Source: Chloroflexota bacterium (GTDB taxonomy: Bacteria > Chloroflexota > Anaerolineae > Aggregatilineales > Phototrophicaceae). From it: a stretch of DNA of 15,209 nt. The notes beneath the pieces are model-generated. The model worked only from the letters and a program-made list of their open reading frames with translations, was not told the DNA's origin and did no database searches. Below, piece by piece: positions 14,344 through 15,209 of the stretch (its first letter is position 1; each line of letters opens with the position of its first letter). Location: positions 1 through 15,209 of the forward strand of contig QGUR01000089.1 of NCBI GenBank assembly GCA_003242205.1. The letters run 5' to 3'. The position numbers and the translations under genes are program-made.

Positions 14344-14610
14344 ATGGGCATTGTCGATATCATCGTCTGGATCATTGTCGGCGCGATTGCGGGGTGGCTT
14401 GCCAGCCTCGTCATGCGGACGAATCGCTCTCAGGGTCTCCTTGAAGACATCATCATCGGTATCGTCGGCGCGTTCATCGGCGGGTTCGTGCTCCAGTTGC
14501 TCGGCGTTGCTCCTCCGCCGGCAGGAGAGCTGAACGTCCCCAGCATCCTGACCGCCTTCCTTGGCGCCGTCATCCTGATCGCGATCCTGCGCGCCATACG
14601 CCGGGCCTAA
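14344..14610 (+). CDS. GlsB/YeaQ/YmgE-family small membrane protein
   Basis: 88 residues, the usual size. Three membrane segments (about 3-23, 33-54, 67-84) with the Gly-rich family pattern IIVGAIAGWLASLVM (10-24) and DIIIGIVGAFIGGFVLQLLG (35-54). The family is labelled transglycosylase-associated by old annotation, and members are often induced by stress, but no enzymatic activity is established. The ATG at 14344 has GAGAGG (14330-14335) 8 nt upstream. It is a single-gene unit: own promoter, operator-like dyad and intrinsic terminator. Confidence 0.9.
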   Translation: MGIVDIIVWIIVGAIAGWLASLVMRTNRSQGLLEDIIIGIVGAFIGGFVLQLLGVAPPPAGELNVPSILTAFLGAVILIAILRAIRRA

Positions 14611-14634
14611 TTCGCTTTTGCTCCTGGTTTGAAG

Positions 14635-14665
14635 AACCCGCGCGACGAACACGCGGGTTTTTTTT
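14635..14665 (+). terminator. Intrinsic terminator after the GlsB-type gene
   Basis: AACCCGCG (14635-14642) pairs perfectly with CGCGGGTT (14652-14659) around a 9-nt loop and runs into eight Ts (14658-14665), a textbook Rho-independent terminator 24 nt after the stop codon. Confidence 0.92.
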
Positions 14666-14742
14666 GATTCATCTGGTTGTCGAAACGTTCGCCGTGCCTC
14701 ATAATCCTCAGCGGTGTCTTTCTTCCCCAGGGAGCCGCCTGA

Positions 14743-15209
14743 GTGAACATTTCGCGCGCCTTCACGTTTGCCTTCGACGACCGCGACGGACTGGTCAAAC
14801 TACTGGTGACGGCGTTGGTCACTGTGGGGGCAATTGTTTTGACGCCGCTGCTGGTTGGTCTGGCGTTGCTGGCGGCCTTGCTGGCTTATCAGGCCGAAAT
14901 TTCCCGCCGTGTGCGGCTCGGCTTGCCTCGGCCGCTGCCCGGCTGGACTAACTTCGTCGGCAGAATGCAAAGCGGCGCGGGCATTCTGACGGGCATGGTC
15001 GTTTACAACATCCCGAACGCGCTGCTCGGCTGTTGCGTGGCGCTGGTGCTGCCGTCGCTGAACCAGACCTTTACCGGCACGACCGTGGCGCTTGGGCTGG
15101 CCTGTTGTGTCTTTCCACTGCTGATCGCCTATAACGCGGTTATCTGGCCGATGCTGGCGCTGGCAGTCGCGCGGTATACCGACAGGCGCGAGGTCGGCGT
15201 TTTCTTCGA
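14743..15209 (+). CDS. DUF4013-like membrane protein, cut by window end
   Basis: The frame is open from GTG at 14743 to the last base (155 codons, no stop). GGGAG (14730-14734) lies 8 nt upstream of the GTG, and no ATG in this frame is better placed. The product begins MNISRAFTFAFDDRDGLVKLL, followed by a long hydrophobic stretch (about 20-48), YQAEISRRVRLG, then LPRPLPGWTNFVGRMQSGAG, then further membrane segments with two Cys-Cys pairs. A 'RAFTFAFDDRD' start followed by 'LPxWxxF' after the first membrane block resembles DUF4013 proteins, integral membrane proteins of unknown function. The match is by recollection of the family pattern, so the name is moderate and the coding call stronger. 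Confidence 0.75.
   Translation, partial: MNISRAFTFAFDDRDGLVKLLVTALVTVGAIVLTPLLVGLALLAALLAYQAEISRRVRLGLPRPLPGWTNFVGRMQSGAGILTGMVVYNIPNALLGCCVALVLPSLNQTFTGTTVALGLACCVFPLLIAYNAVIWPMLALAVARYTDRREVGVFF

Overview
This is a GC-rich bacterial chromosome segment. The mix of families (stand-alone PspC-domain protein, Nit-type amidase ending in RRPDLY, very large PAS/GAF hybrid kinase, membrane-anchored Ig-like plus TolB-type propeller protein, DUF4013-like membrane protein) and a Gram-positive-type LexA box suggest a member of the Chloroflexota, perhaps near the Anaerolineae. That placement is an inference from gene content, not a measurement.

Layout. Positions 1-117 hold the end of an IS200/IS605-type element: the last 35 codons of tnpB, with its stop inside the terminal right-end hairpin. 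A small PspC-domain gene (305-526, +) follows and ends at a strong hairpin lying between convergent genes. A minus-strand run reads from 4494 down to 614: an extended-SDR protein without its catalytic Tyr/Lys, then (after a 111-nt gap) a tightly packed four-gene group of a HAD hydrolase, a shikimate-kinase-like protein whose P-loop and substrate residues are replaced, a Nit/omega-amidase-like hydrolase, and a second HAD hydrolase. Two phosphatase-like enzymes plus an amidase look like a small metabolite-repair or salvage operon.

The SDR gene and radA diverge from a 165-nt control region. The radA side has a good -35/-10 promoter with a perfect dyad in its spacer and a GAAC-N4-GTTC LexA-type box at the expected transcription start. 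radA (4660-6042, +) is complete and runs tail-to-tail into a 1346-residue hybrid histidine kinase (10079-6039, -), with both stop codons sharing the four bases CTAG.

Divergent from the kinase, across a 204-nt AT-rich gap, is a plus-strand group: a DUF318/YcgR-type permease with a CECG motif, its usual partner of the TIGR03943/YcgQ type (His-rich loop, Cys-Cys motif), a membrane-anchored Ig-like/beta-propeller protein, and a membrane-anchored TlpA-type thioredoxin. They could form an envelope unit for transport and thiol maintenance. A separate small GlsB/YeaQ-type gene (14344-14610) has its own promoter overlapped by a 30-bp near-perfect AT-rich dyad, and a clear intrinsic terminator. The window ends inside a GTG-initiated DUF4013-like membrane protein gene.

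No rRNA, tRNA or CRISPR array was seen, and no stretch over 300 bases lacks a gene. The most unusual items are the dead shikimate-kinase-like protein, the SDR without its active-site pair, the doubly controlled radA promoter, the glsB operator-like dyad and the domain order of the kinase.
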